Source: Paralithodes platypus
Lineage: Eukaryota > Arthropoda > Malacostraca > Decapoda > Lithodidae
Direction: 5' to 3'
DNA: 64,000 nucleotides
Assembly: GCA_032716605.1 (NCBI GenBank)
Contig: CM064523.1
Coordinates: 39,955,026 to 40,019,025 of the forward strand
A program made the translations under genes and the position numbers. Below the pieces are notes generated by a model. The model worked only from the letters and a program-made list of their open reading frames with translations, did not search any database and was not told where the DNA came from. Below are positions 54,848 through 64,000 of the stretch, in pieces (position 1 is the first letter of the stretch; each line of letters begins with the position of its first letter).

Positions 54848-55770
54848 TTAGACCCGTTGACGTAACTCCACGCAGGTGAGCTTTGGTCTATCCAAGGCTA
54901 CAGACAGGTAACGCGTCAGGAATGTATGGTTAGACGCCCAGAGGCGTGTATTAGCAATATATTCTACTGAGAAATTGTGCATGAATCTCAATGATACTGC
55001 CCACTTTCTGATATCGTGGGCTCTCCCCACTATACCGGGGTTACTTTCTGTATTAACCTCTACTAGTAAAGCTGCTAACCGTCTCTTCATGATGCGTTTA
55101 CCCTTACTATTCACCCAGAGAGCTCCCTGCTGCTACGGCTGGGACACTCTCAAGAACTTAATAAGAGCTTGTACTGGACATCATAAATGGTGTGTATCCC
55201 CACGCTATAGCGCCGGGATAGTAAACTCAGAAAAATCATGATCACTATGCTCATTCTTCGCTATAAAAGTAGGTGACGGCGCAATTTGCACAATTATATT
55301 GCGTCGTCCAAACCTAAGGCAATTAGGTTCGTTGCTCATCGCCGCCAGCTCAGATACTCGGTTACCGGTGGCCAAAGCCATAAGGAACACAGCCTTCTTT
55401 AAAATTGAATTAAAGTCAGGATTACGGTTATACTTTGGTGAATGAAGCAAATTCAATGCCTTGTCAAGTGAACAGGTAGTCATGAGCTGGGCGGAGCTTG
55501 AAACAGGCATGCATAAAACCTGTCTCCTCCGCCTGTGGTACAGATAGACCCGCTAAGTCATAAAACGGAGTTCTAATGGCTGACAAATGGTTCTTTAGTG
55601 TTACAACAGAAAGGCGTTTTTGTTCAAATAAATAATCCAAGTACTTGAAAATTAAAGCTACAGATGCTTCGGTTTGGGCCGTTTCTACTATCCATGTTGA
55701 AAAAGATTTCCAATGTGATTGGTACTGCTGTAGCGGGCGGTTTAAGGTGTAGGCACTGAGTGGAATGGTT
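54848..55770 (-). pseudogene. Tyrosine recombinase remnant (DIRS- or Crypton-like)
   Basis: Minus strand. 55770-55560 encodes a SAM-like core-binding domain (QYQSHWKSF, then VVTLKNHLSAIRTPF). 55510-55205 has the first catalytic Arg region (FLMALATGNRVSEL). 55114-54848 has the HDIRKW motif (His and Arg) and the catalytic Tyr in FLTRYLS. The order and spacing are those of eukaryotic tyrosine recombinases used by DIRS retrotransposons and Cryptons to integrate. Stops and frame changes near 55540, 55190 and 55140 inactivate it. No RT of the DIRS type lies nearby, so the exact class is open. Confidence 0.78.
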
Positions 55771-56014
55771 AGGGTAAACTTATTATCTTATCTCAATATT
55801 TCCTGTACGTTGTAATGAATTCTGTAGGAATCTGGAACCACTGGATATATGTAGGGAGGTCTTAAAATAAACAAGCACGGGGCTTTCTGTTTGGTTTATT
55901 TTATCAGCAAAATAAATGTCTTTAACCCTTAATCCTAATTTTGAGATATTAGAATATATTGCACTAAACGTCCCTTGCGTTGGGGCAATGCAATTATTAT
56001 AAAGTACTTCTTAA

Positions 56015-56494
56015 CCCTTAATTAGCAGTTCACCACATAAGTCGTATTTAATAAAGCTGGACTATGTGGCGGCGCTCGACATAGGTCGAGTGGCAATTTC
56101 AGCACGTAATGTTGCTGAGAGAGAGAGACAAGTGGTGGCAGGAGACTAGCGAGCGTATGACTGCTCCAGACCACCGCGGCGAACCTACTGACACGAATCT
56201 CAGCTCCCTCCTCCCTCTCTCACTCGCTACATACTGAATTATATGGGGAAAGTACCGAATTACATGCTTTTTGCACTCGCGTTGCACGGTTATTGCAAGA
56301 AAACTAGCCATCATAAAAGGATCGTTATGGTGTCATTCGAAAGCTCTGTTTATGCCCTTTCAGGGATAGGTACTTGTTTTACGTTCTGCGTCTTATTTAG
56401 GCATGAAAATGATCACGTAAACAGCCCTATTTTGGCTAAAAACACCCCGCTGGGCGGTACATATAAATAAACCGCATAGGCCGCTCTTAAGGTG
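56015..56494 (+). mobile_element. TTAA-flanked piggyBac-like MITE, copy c
   Basis: 480 bp between TTAA at 56011-56014 and 56495-56498. Nearly the same as inverted copy b. The left end is CCCTTAATTAGC and the right end is CTCTTAAGGTG. The GAGAGAGAGAC block and the TGCACGGTTATTGCAAG block are shared with the other copies. Confidence 0.8.
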
Positions 56495-56498
56495 TTAA

Positions 56499-57607
56499 TG
56501 TGGTGTATACTCGATGTTGAGTGTGTACCGAGATAAGTACTCTACTTACTACTTAATAATAGCACTCAATAATAGCAACCTAGACCTATGAGCTGTTTTC
56601 CAAGTAATAATGATCTTCCTGTAAAGAGAGAGAACATATGATTAGAAGGGAATCACTAGAACACTCTTGTATGTCACTGCTTACTTGTATGTGACTTATA
56701 AGTTACTTCTTCACTTATACAGGTCACTAGTCTTACCCAGAGGGTTGGAGAGAGATACCCTCCTTAGGGTGTGGTGGTGTGCTGACTGACTCGCCCTCTG
56801 CCTCTTGAGGGAGGGGCGCGGTTCAGCAACACCATGTGACAACTGGATGTGACAAAGTTGCTAGCAATTACTTCTTGATATCTTGGCAACAGATGTGTGA
56901 TACCATTTGGTGATCGTGGGATCCGTGCTTGCTTAGCAGAGAGGAAAGTTACCAGCCTCCATTGTGATGGTGTGAACTTCTATAGGGAGATTCACACTAA
57001 GACACTATAGTTCTCTAAAGGTTGTTATAATGGTGTGAGTTATATATGTGATTATATGGTTTATCTTAGAAGTGTACAGTCGCTCAAAATGCGCTGTTAC
57101 ACCGCTCGGCCACGTCAGCTGAGGCCCTCCTCAGGTTGTAGGAAAGAATAACTCACATATATCTAGATACACAGTGAATCATCCCTATGACTTATCTAAC
57201 CCTGTACCCAGTGTATAGCAATGCCAATGAAAGCGTGATAAAGGTGAGGACCAAAACTTACACGTTAGCATTAACAGGTGCTTCAATTTTACCTCATGCC
57301 TAAGCAACAGGTGATCAACCCTGAACGGAAGACGAAGGGAGAGACTTACTAGGATAAGGTTGTTGACGAGAGTCATGGAAGGGGGTTAGTGCAGTAGAAA
57401 AAAATGATTTTCTGAATAACTAAGAAAACTAATTAGGTTAGTTACACTATGAAGAATTTATGAAATTCATGCGGTTTGAGAGTGCTCGTAAGAGATGATT
57501 AGGTCCAAAGAATTACCTGTGAAAGAACATGTTAATAGGTGTCGGGAATATAGTCCAGTAAATCTAGCAATCATTTAACTGGACCCAGAACAAATTGCAA
57601 TAGAAGG
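56499..57607. other. Unrecognised; one tRNA-like A box
   Basis: No gene found. On the minus strand near 57085-57115 the sequence GACGTGGCCGAGCGGTGTAA looks like the 5' end of a Ser/Leu tRNA, but no matching B box or T-arm follows, so it is at most a fragment. Confidence 0.35.
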
Positions 57608-57886
57608 TTTTTTGGCTTTAACTTGTTTATTAGGTCCCTCTGATGAACATATAAAAAGTCTCCAACTTTTGGACACTGGGAAAGTGGTTAATTTGCATAA
57701 ATTCAAGATGGCCGCCGTCCAAAGCTTCAATTTACAGATAACTTTTTTCTGGTTGCTCCTAGACCCTATAAATGTATTACAAACAACGTTTTTTGGCTTT
57801 AACTTGTTTATTAGGTCCCTCTGATGAACATATAAAAAGTCTCCAACTTTTGGACACCTGGAAAGTGGTTAATTTACAGCCGAAAA
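57608..57886. repeat. 182-bp direct repeat, 1.5 copies
   Basis: 57608-57700 recurs at 57790-57882 almost unchanged (TTTTTTGGCTTTAACTTG, CTCTGATGAACATATAAAAA, CTCCAACTTTTGGACAC). The spacer contains CAAGATGGCCGCCGTCC, similar to a YY1 site. A short A run follows at 57980-57999. Confidence 0.8.
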
Positions 57887-58040
57887 ACCTTACAGACAGG
57901 CTGAACTGTCTCTTTCACAAGGGGTGACACAGGCACTTTGTGCTTGTATGGGTTTTTTGACCTGTTGTCCCTCTTTTTTATAAAAAAAAAAAAAAAAAAA
58001 CATGACGTAGTATGACGTCATTCAGAGCCAATTATGTAAT

Positions 58041-61000
58041 TCATGATAGGAGTTCGTATTCACTTGGATCATCGGTGCTTGCATCAAAGTTGCTATTTTG
58101 ACAGAGTCCTTTACATTGACCACATGCACTGGAACATTCAAGCTCATTCCGTTTGCAACTACAGCGTTGAGTGTCACAGTTGCCCTTACACTGACATCTG
58201 ACCAATTTCAGTAGTGAATCAGGAGCCACTGGCGAATCCATCGTCTTCGGTTCAAGCTGTCCCTTCCGCAGACACCAGCCCCATTTCTCGGGGTCCACAC
58301 AGTTCCCCATCCATTCCTGGACCTGACAATAAACTCGGAACGAGTGGTATTTGGCTGCATCGGTTGTTGGGGGAAGGCTGTGAACTTCAACGGTAGTTGA
58401 ACTTTTTGCCACCTTGTTGCAAAACTTTGTCTTTCGCAGTCCGTCAAGGGTGTCATTTCCTTTTCCCCCGTACAAATAAACCAAGGCCTTTTCACCAGCT
58501 GATGATATCGTGTCTTTACTTCCACTTTGGCAACAGAATGCTTCTATACATTTCAAGAAACCGTTGTCTTCCCTCACTTTCCTCAAGGCAGCCCCTTTAC
58601 CAATACCATACAGTCGTGAGGTTGTGTCACATCCACAGAGTGCATGGACAACTGGCAGGACACGACAGATGCTTTCACCGAGAGCTTCTGCTACTGAGTT
58701 AATATGCCAACATTTCCCACCTTCCTTGCTCGACTTGAAGTACAAATCATTCATCCCTCGTTCCGCATAATGACACAACAGCACCAACAAGTCTGTGTCC
58801 TCACCTATCACATATGTCACGGTTTCCCTTGCATGCTCAATTCCCTTCTTCGCAATCATGACATCTGCATCTGCTGGCACATTGACACAGTCAATTCCAT
58901 TTGCCTTGAATGTTTCACACAATAAGTCAATGAAGTTTTGCTTATTGTCCGAGTTTGACAAGAAGTTTTCCTTTTTTGACCGAAGGGGCATGGTTGGAGT
59001 GAACATCACCTTTTGACCAAAGACTCCTTTTGATCGTCGATTGTGTGTCATGTCCTTGGTAGTAGGTCCTGATTTATAACCGTCGAATACAACCACCGGG
59101 TTGAGAAAGTTTTTGGAAACATGCTTCATGTACATGCTTGCAATGTCCTCAAATGTGTCACCCTTCTTCCATGGAATCCTTTGCAATAAGGAACCACCAT
59201 CCAGAACATGGGTCACAGTCCTTTCTTCCTCAAATGATTCCAATGACGACTTGGGAACAACAGCAGCTATCTCATCTCCTAGCTGTGGTTTATTGGCTTC
59301 CCTGAGCCTCCCCCACTTATCGAACAGAGCAGTAGGGTAGCTAGACAACTCATACGCAAAGACCTCTTCAACACCTAAGTCCCTGTTATTAGCAAAGATG
59401 AGGAGCCTCTGGAAAAGGAGCTGTGGGTCGATTGGTACTTTTTCAGCACTGATTGTAACCTTTGCACCCAACGACTCAACTTGATCTTTCTTCCTAAATG
59501 AAAAGTCAAAAGCATTGCTACCTTCCATCTTCTGCACAATGTTCATACCAACCTCATACAGTAAATGAGGATTGGCCGAGGCTGGTCCTGTCACACCGTT
59601 GGCAATATTCCTGAGTTCATTTGATTCTTGAAATGGATCATAATCCTTGAAGAATGCAAGAACCTTCTCTGTGTCCTTCCTATCTCGTTCACGCCTTGCT
59701 TCAGTCATTTCTTTGTGCTGCTCAGAGGTGTAGAAATGCTTCCCTGTCAGTTCTTGCATAACTTCACTCACCTCAGCGCAGGCTGGCATAGCAAGTAACC
59801 AGCGCAGGCGTTGCGTTTCCTCCATGCCCCTACCACGTGTCAATCCACCATTCGTTTTCAAAGAGCGCATCAAAACCTGCTCTATAACCAAGTCGCTTGG
59901 CAGTCCTGCCCACAGCCGATCACTTCGGCGGATCACAAATAGACCGGAGTTCAATTGACAGAACATGTTGGGGTTGAGCTGCTCAAGTTCAATCATGTCT
60001 TGAATGTACACATGGGCTGACTTGGCATAGTTGTTATGACCACACGCTGCAAAGTACGGCAACATCTCCTGGAGTGTTCCGAGGTACAGTAGGAAATCGC
60101 CCATTCTCAGTGCCCTCAGGAAGCGACGCAGCAGGTCAATCATGTCCATGTATTGAATCCATAGCTTTCCCATCTTATGCTCTGCTAAGGAGCTCTTCTC
60201 AGCTTTAAGTTTTTCAGAAATTCTGTTGAAAACGTCTTTACTGCAAACTTCATCCGGTGAAACGTCTTCACGCAACAGCTTATCCAAAAGATCTGCAGCC
60301 TCCTGGAAGTCCTTGCATGCGTCACTTTCCTCATCTACCATTGAGAGGTTGACACCGTATGCCCTGCCTAACACAATCGAACTCAAGGCTGTGTCAACCA
60401 AGAAGTGGCCTCTGATTGCTCGTGCATAGGCTTTCCCACTCAGCATTTGGGTCACAGCATTTTCAGCGTATATAAGTTCCAAAACCTCCTTAAGCCCAGA
60501 TGCTTCCATAACATGGCCCATGCATCCCAAAAAGCTCATCACAGAGTGAAAGCCACCAAGGTTCAAAACAATGGGTTTCAGTTCGCTTCCTTCCTTCTCA
60601 TGAACAATGATCGTCTTCGCTTTCCAATAAAGCGGTTGGTCGAATGTCAGCATTGGCGTCGTTCCCTGGCGATGGCTTTCCGCAGCAACGAAGTGAAGTG
60701 TTGAGTAAATACAACTCATGTCCGTAGGGTCCATGTCAATCATGGGCAAGAAATGGACGGATGATTTCCCTGGGTGTGGTCCATGGCACACACTCTGCAT
60801 TAAGCCGGACCAGCCTGGTCGTTTTGGTCGAAGCAACCATGACGTTTTCCACAGTATGTCCAGATTTTCAAGCTTGTCAGATGCTGAAATGGGGTCAAGC
60901 TTTCTAAATTCGAGAGGCCCACCCTTCTTGCGAACACTGCGGTAGTATTTGATTTCAATTTGAGCTGCCGTGAAGTTGTTTTCAGGTGACTGCAATCTTG

Positions 61001-62243
61001 GTATTGATGTTGTGTCTCTTACTTCAGGGGTGACAGCAACAATTATACCCATACCATGGTATGTTCCTCGCCCATCAAGCGTACGCAAGATGTGATCAAC
61101 ATTGTCTGCAACGAACTGTCCAAACCTGCCTGCAGTGGATATGTTGGTGCCCCTGAAATTGGCAGCACACTTCGAAAACCTCAAAACTTCTGCGTAAGGC
61201 AGACAGAAGCCGTGGCTGTGTAAACTGTCCACAAGAAAGCGGGAACCAAAGTGCTGGTGCATTTGAACCGCCAATCCATACTGAATGGGTGCTACAATGG
61301 CCCTTGGTCTGGTAAGTTGCACGATACTTTGTCCAATTGATGCAACTTCAAGATCACATGACTTGCCACTGAACGTCTCTTGCAGCAATATACGAAGGGA
61401 CTGCGGAACGTACGCCACATTCTTTTCCAGCGACCGGAGTTCAGAAGGATCTGGATAGAAATCTCTACAAGTATCAATGTTCTTTATATCTGCTTTGATC
61501 AACCGTGCCGCAGCCCTGACTATCTTTCTTTGTTCTGCTTCCTCATCATCAGTCTGTGGTGAGTCTTTGAATTGTTGCAAAATCTTTGCAGCACTTTCTT
61601 TGACAGTTACAACATCGCTGCGTCCATGCACGTTACTAATAACCAGTTCATCCCCAAAATATGAAATAAGTTTCTGTTTCATGTATTTTACACTATACGC
61701 TTCAACATCAGGGCACAACTGGGACATTCTATCAACGAGATCAACCACTGTAGTCTGTTCATCATCATTGCCACTGACTAGGTCCTCGATTGCGAGTAGA
61801 AATGCTTCCTCTCGTGAGGCATCTACTTTGCGACCCTTGCGAGGAGGTTCACTGTCTGCGGAATCACGATATTTGGAGGGGATCTGCCTATGTGTCTGGA
61901 AATTTGAGCTGCACTGCTTGTGATATATTGCGTCAGCTGCTGGAAGATCGCGTGCAAAGTTAATTCGGCCTCTAACAGTCTCAGCCCACTCATCAGCCCT
62001 GGCATCACATGCAGAAAGTATTGTCCTTTGAAAGTTGAAGGTGCGTACTGGATACACTTCTTCTGAATCATGCTTTGTGTCCAAATAGATTTTTGTACCA
62101 CAAAAAAAGCAGTTCTCTGTAAAACAAAAGTCTGGTGTCTGAGAACGAAGAGCAGGTTTTTCAGGACGTTTCTTCTGCTTCCCAGGAATTCTATTTGGCT
62201 TCGTATTGACATGCTTCTTTCGGCAATCAATGTCCACCGTCAT
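58041..62243 (-). CDS. Large intronless protein: zinc motif, FEN1/XPG-like nuclease, CXC domain
   Basis: Open for 1400 codons. The frame continues to a Met at 62303, but that stretch lies in the 315-bp repeat, so I take the Met at 62243. Residue numbers below count from 62303. C65, C68, H128 and C131 suggest an N-terminal zinc site. Residues 160-1000 are unassigned, mostly helical by composition. At 1070-1240 conserved acids occur as in FEN1/XPG (PIN-like) nucleases: VVFDGY, PADADVMI, GEDTDLLVLL, GCDTT, then an IGKG turn. Residues 1370-1401 hold nine Cys spaced as in Tesmin/TSO1 CXC DNA-binding domains. I recall similar unnamed large proteins in many invertebrates; function unknown. Inferred: DNA-binding nuclease, perhaps of mobile-element origin. 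Confidence 0.8.
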   Translation of the reverse strand: MTVDIDCRKKHVNTKPNRIPGKQKKRPEKPALRSQTPDFCFTENCFFCGTKIYLDTKHDSEEVYPVRTFNFQRTILSACDARADEWAETVRGRINFARDLPAADAIYHKQCSSNFQTHRQIPSKYRDSADSEPPRKGRKVDASREEAFLLAIEDLVSGNDDEQTTVVDLVDRMSQLCPDVEAYSVKYMKQKLISYFGDELVISNVHGRSDVVTVKESAAKILQQFKDSPQTDDEEAEQRKIVRAAARLIKADIKNIDTCRDFYPDPSELRSLEKNVAYVPQSLRILLQETFSGKSCDLEVASIGQSIVQLTRPRAIVAPIQYGLAVQMHQHFGSRFLVDSLHSHGFCLPYAEVLRFSKCAANFRGTNISTAGRFGQFVADNVDHILRTLDGRGTYHGMGIIVAVTPEVRDTTSIPRLQSPENNFTAAQIEIKYYRSVRKKGGPLEFRKLDPISASDKLENLDILWKTSWLLRPKRPGWSGLMQSVCHGPHPGKSSVHFLPMIDMDPTDMSCIYSTLHFVAAESHRQGTTPMLTFDQPLYWKAKTIIVHEKEGSELKPIVLNLGGFHSVMSFLGCMGHVMEASGLKEVLELIYAENAVTQMLSGKAYARAIRGHFLVDTALSSIVLGRAYGVNLSMVDEESDACKDFQEAADLLDKLLREDVSPDEVCSKDVFNRISEKLKAEKSSLAEHKMGKLWIQYMDMIDLLRRFLRALRMGDFLLYLGTLQEMLPYFAACGHNNYAKSAHVYIQDMIELEQLNPNMFCQLNSGLFVIRRSDRLWAGLPSDLVIEQVLMRSLKTNGGLTRGRGMEETQRLRWLLAMPACAEVSEVMQELTGKHFYTSEQHKEMTEARRERDRKDTEKVLAFFKDYDPFQESNELRNIANGVTGPASANPHLLYEVGMNIVQKMEGSNAFDFSFRKKDQVESLGAKVTISAEKVPIDPQLLFQRLLIFANNRDLGVEEVFAYELSSYPTALFDKWGRLREANKPQLGDEIAAVVPKSSLESFEEERTVTHVLDGGSLLQRIPWKKGDTFEDIASMYMKHVSKNFLNPVVVFDGYKSGPTTKDMTHNRRSKGVFGQKVMFTPTMPLRSKKENFLSNSDNKQNFIDLLCETFKANGIDCVNVPADADVMIAKKGIEHARETVTYVIGEDTDLLVLLCHYAERGMNDLYFKSSKEGGKCWHINSVAEALGESICRVLPVVHALCGCDTTSRLYGIGKGAALRKVREDNGFLKCIEAFCCQSGSKDTISSAGEKALVYLYGGKGNDTLDGLRKTKFCNKVAKSSTTVEVHSLPPTTDAAKYHSFRVYCQVQEWMGNCVDPEKWGWCLRKGQLEPKTMDSPVAPDSLLKLVRCQCKGNCDTQRCSCKRNELECSSACGQCKGLCQNSNFDASTDDPSEYELLS

Positions 62244-62263
62244 GTTGATGGCAACACCTAAAT

Positions 62264-63420
62264 CTAGGTCATTTATTATTATTTTTATTAATCTCACCAC
62301 CACACCCCCAATGAAATTAATTAAAGTATATATGATCCACCGGGATTCGAACCCGGGTTATCACACACATATTTTTGCCACCTTAACCATTACACCACCA
62401 GGACGGTTAAAGGTTTATGCACACGCCTACGACTTATTATCCATTCACGAATACTGGATATTAATCTAATCATGTTCATATTCCCAACCGCACTATGGTA
62501 GCCTACTGTTTAAGTGAGAGGAAAGAATATTCATGGGGCACAGATCATATAGACCGGCCTCTCGAAGAAATATCCCTAAACCTACTAATAATATTATTTT
62601 TATTAATCTCACCACCACACCCCCAATGAAATTATTTAAAGTATATATGATCCGCCGGGATTCGAACCCGGGTTATCACACACATATTTTTGCCACCTTA
62701 ACCATTACACCACCAGGACGGTTAAAGGTTTATGCACACGCCTACGACTTATTATCCATTCACGAATACTGGATATTAATCTAATCATGTTCATATTCCC
62801 AACCGCACTATGGTAGCCTACTGTTTAAGTGAGAGGAAAGAATATTCATGGGGCACAGATCATATAGACCGGCCTCTCGAAGAAATATCCCTAAACCTAC
62901 TAATAATATTATTTTTATTAATCTCACCACCACACCCCCAATGAAATTAATTAAAGTATATATGATCCACCGGGATTCGAACCCGGGTTATCACACACAT
63001 ATTTTTGCCACCTTAACCATTACACCACCAGGACGGTTAAAGGTTTATGCACACGCCTACGACTTATTATCCATTCACGAATACTGGATATTAATCTAAT
63101 CATGTTCATATTCCCAACCGCACTATGGTAGCCTACTGTTTAAGTGAGAGGAAAGAATATTCATGGGGCACAGATCATATAGACCGGCCTCTCGAAGAAA
63201 TATCCCTAAACCTACTAATAATATTATTTTTATTAATCTCACCACCACACCCCCAATGAAATTAATTAAAGTATATATGATCCACCGGGATTCGAACCCG
63301 GGTTATCACACACATATTTTTGCCACCTTAACCATTACACCACCAGGACGGTTAAAGGTTTATGCACACGCCTACGACTTATTATCCATTCACGAATACT
63401 GGATATTAATCTAATCATGT
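62264..63420 (-). repeat. Tandem 315-bp units with tRNA-like SINE heads (four copies)
   Basis: Four units repeat at exactly 315 bp; the first lacks its upstream part. On the minus strand each carries a tRNA-like head (about 62336-62407, 62651-62722, 62966-63037, 63281-63352): A box TGGTGTAATGG and B box GGTTCGAATCC, both perfect, with a 5-bp T-stem CCGGG/CCCGG. The acceptor stem pairs poorly. Units differ by only one or two bases. The last ends at 63420 against an RT fragment. The body resembles the 327-bp units at 1112-2770. Confidence 0.88.
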
Positions 63421-63919
63421 AATAAGAAACAACAGGGGACCTAATACCGATCCCTGGGGGACACCACTTTTGACTGTTCCCCACTCTGACTTGGTACCAT
63501 TTATGCTGACTCTCTGCTTCCTACCAATTAGCCATGACCTAATCCATCCTAACAACGCCCCACCTATTCCATGTGCCTCAACCTTTCTCATCAATCTCTC
63601 ATGAGGGACTCTGTCGAAAGCTTTACTGAAATCTAAATATATAATATCATATGACTTGTCATTATCTACTGCTTCATATACCTTTGAGAAAAAACTAAGC
63701 AAATTAGTAAGGCAAGACCGTCCCTGAGTTAATCCATGCTGAGAAGAATTGATTAAGTTAAATGTTTCTAAGTGGTTTCTCATTTTCCTAGCAATAATTG
63801 ACTCTAGTAGCTTTCCTATGATTGAAGTGAGACTAATGGGACGGTAATTGGTAATTGGATGCTATTGATTTATCACCTTTTTTGAAGATCGGAACTACAT
63901 TTGCAAGCTTCCAAGCTTC
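63421..63919 (-). pseudogene. CR1/L2-like RT fragment, minus strand
   Basis: RT from the KLANVVPIFKKGDK block (near 63900) through LTQGRSCLTNLL (near 63725), YLDFSKAFDRVPHERL (near 63630) and SGVPQGSVLGPLLFL (near 63440), where the SINE array cuts it off before the catalytic FADD. Related to but distinct from the 12-26 kb family. One frame change lies near 63785-63860, where CGGTAATTG is duplicated. Confidence 0.8.
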
Positions 63920-63929
63920 TGGAACTATA

Positions 63930-64000
63930 GAAGCTTGGAAGCTTGCAAATGTAGTTCCGATCTTCAAAAAAGGTGATAAATCAATAGCATCCAATTACCG
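63930..64000 (+). pseudogene. CR1/L2-like RT start, + strand, runs off the window
   Basis: Open for the whole 71 bases and encodes the same EAWKLANVVPIFKKGDKS block as the minus-strand copy. Together with 63850-63919 it forms a 70-bp perfect palindrome arm pair. What follows lies outside the window. Confidence 0.7.

Noticed and set aside
57062..57125. Ser/Leu tRNA on the minus strand
   Set aside because: Only the 5' A-box part is present; no B box or T-arm follows.
62336..63352. Four functional tRNA genes
   Set aside because: Boxes A and B are perfect, but acceptor stems pair poorly and the copies are parts of a 315-bp SINE repeat.

Overview
The window is non-coding-rich eukaryotic DNA, almost certainly from an invertebrate and plausibly a decapod crustacean or another arthropod. 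That guess rests on the mix of mobile elements, the long (TA)n, (CA)n and (GAT)n tracts, and the tRNA-derived SINEs; no host gene fixes the taxon. I see no spliced host gene that I can name, no bacterial operon, no CRISPR array and no rRNA operon. Nearly everything recognisable is mobile or repeat DNA, often inserted one element inside another.

Layout. 1-2770: a 36-bp tandem repeat, then tandem 327-bp SINE units split by two opposed elements flanked by TTAA. 2771-4740: mostly unrecognised, with a GC-rich stretch carrying six CCAAT motifs, a TATA box, a hairpin and a CRE-like site. 4750-11220: a 5S-rRNA-like repeat, retrotransposon scraps, and an RTE-type reverse transcriptase with an exact target duplication inside an older palindromic element. 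12135-26467: a foldback element, then three head-to-tail copies of one CR1/L2-type non-LTR element (ORF1 with an SGNH esterase-like domain; ORF2 with endonuclease and reverse transcriptase), separated by arrays of a 63-bp satellite. 26900-46000: a graveyard of at least five non-LTR families on both strands, labelled B, C, D, E and an I-like type in the entries, with nested insertions.

46450-54290 is a broken Polinton/adintovirus-like element on the + strand: packaging ATPase, chromodomain integrase, small basic/hydrophobic protein, two conserved unknowns, penton-like protein, basic core protein and major capsid protein. DNA polymerase B and the maturation protease are absent. The ATPase is split by a TTAA-flanked, piggyBac-like element that itself holds a LINE 3' end. 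54848-55770 is a decayed tyrosine recombinase (minus). 58041-62243 is the only large intact gene: an intronless ORF of about 1400 residues with an N-terminal zinc motif, a FEN1/XPG-like nuclease signature and a C-terminal Tesmin/TSO1-like CXC cysteine cluster. It is followed by four 315-bp tandem units, each with a tRNA-like SINE head, and by two opposed reverse transcriptase fragments forming a palindrome at the window end.

No pathway links these parts. They are related by insertion history: SINEs and LINEs relied on element-encoded endonuclease and reverse transcriptase, the TTAA elements on an absent piggyBac-type transposase, and the Polinton genes would have formed a virion-like module. 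The long nuclease/CXC gene is the best candidate for a poorly described system.
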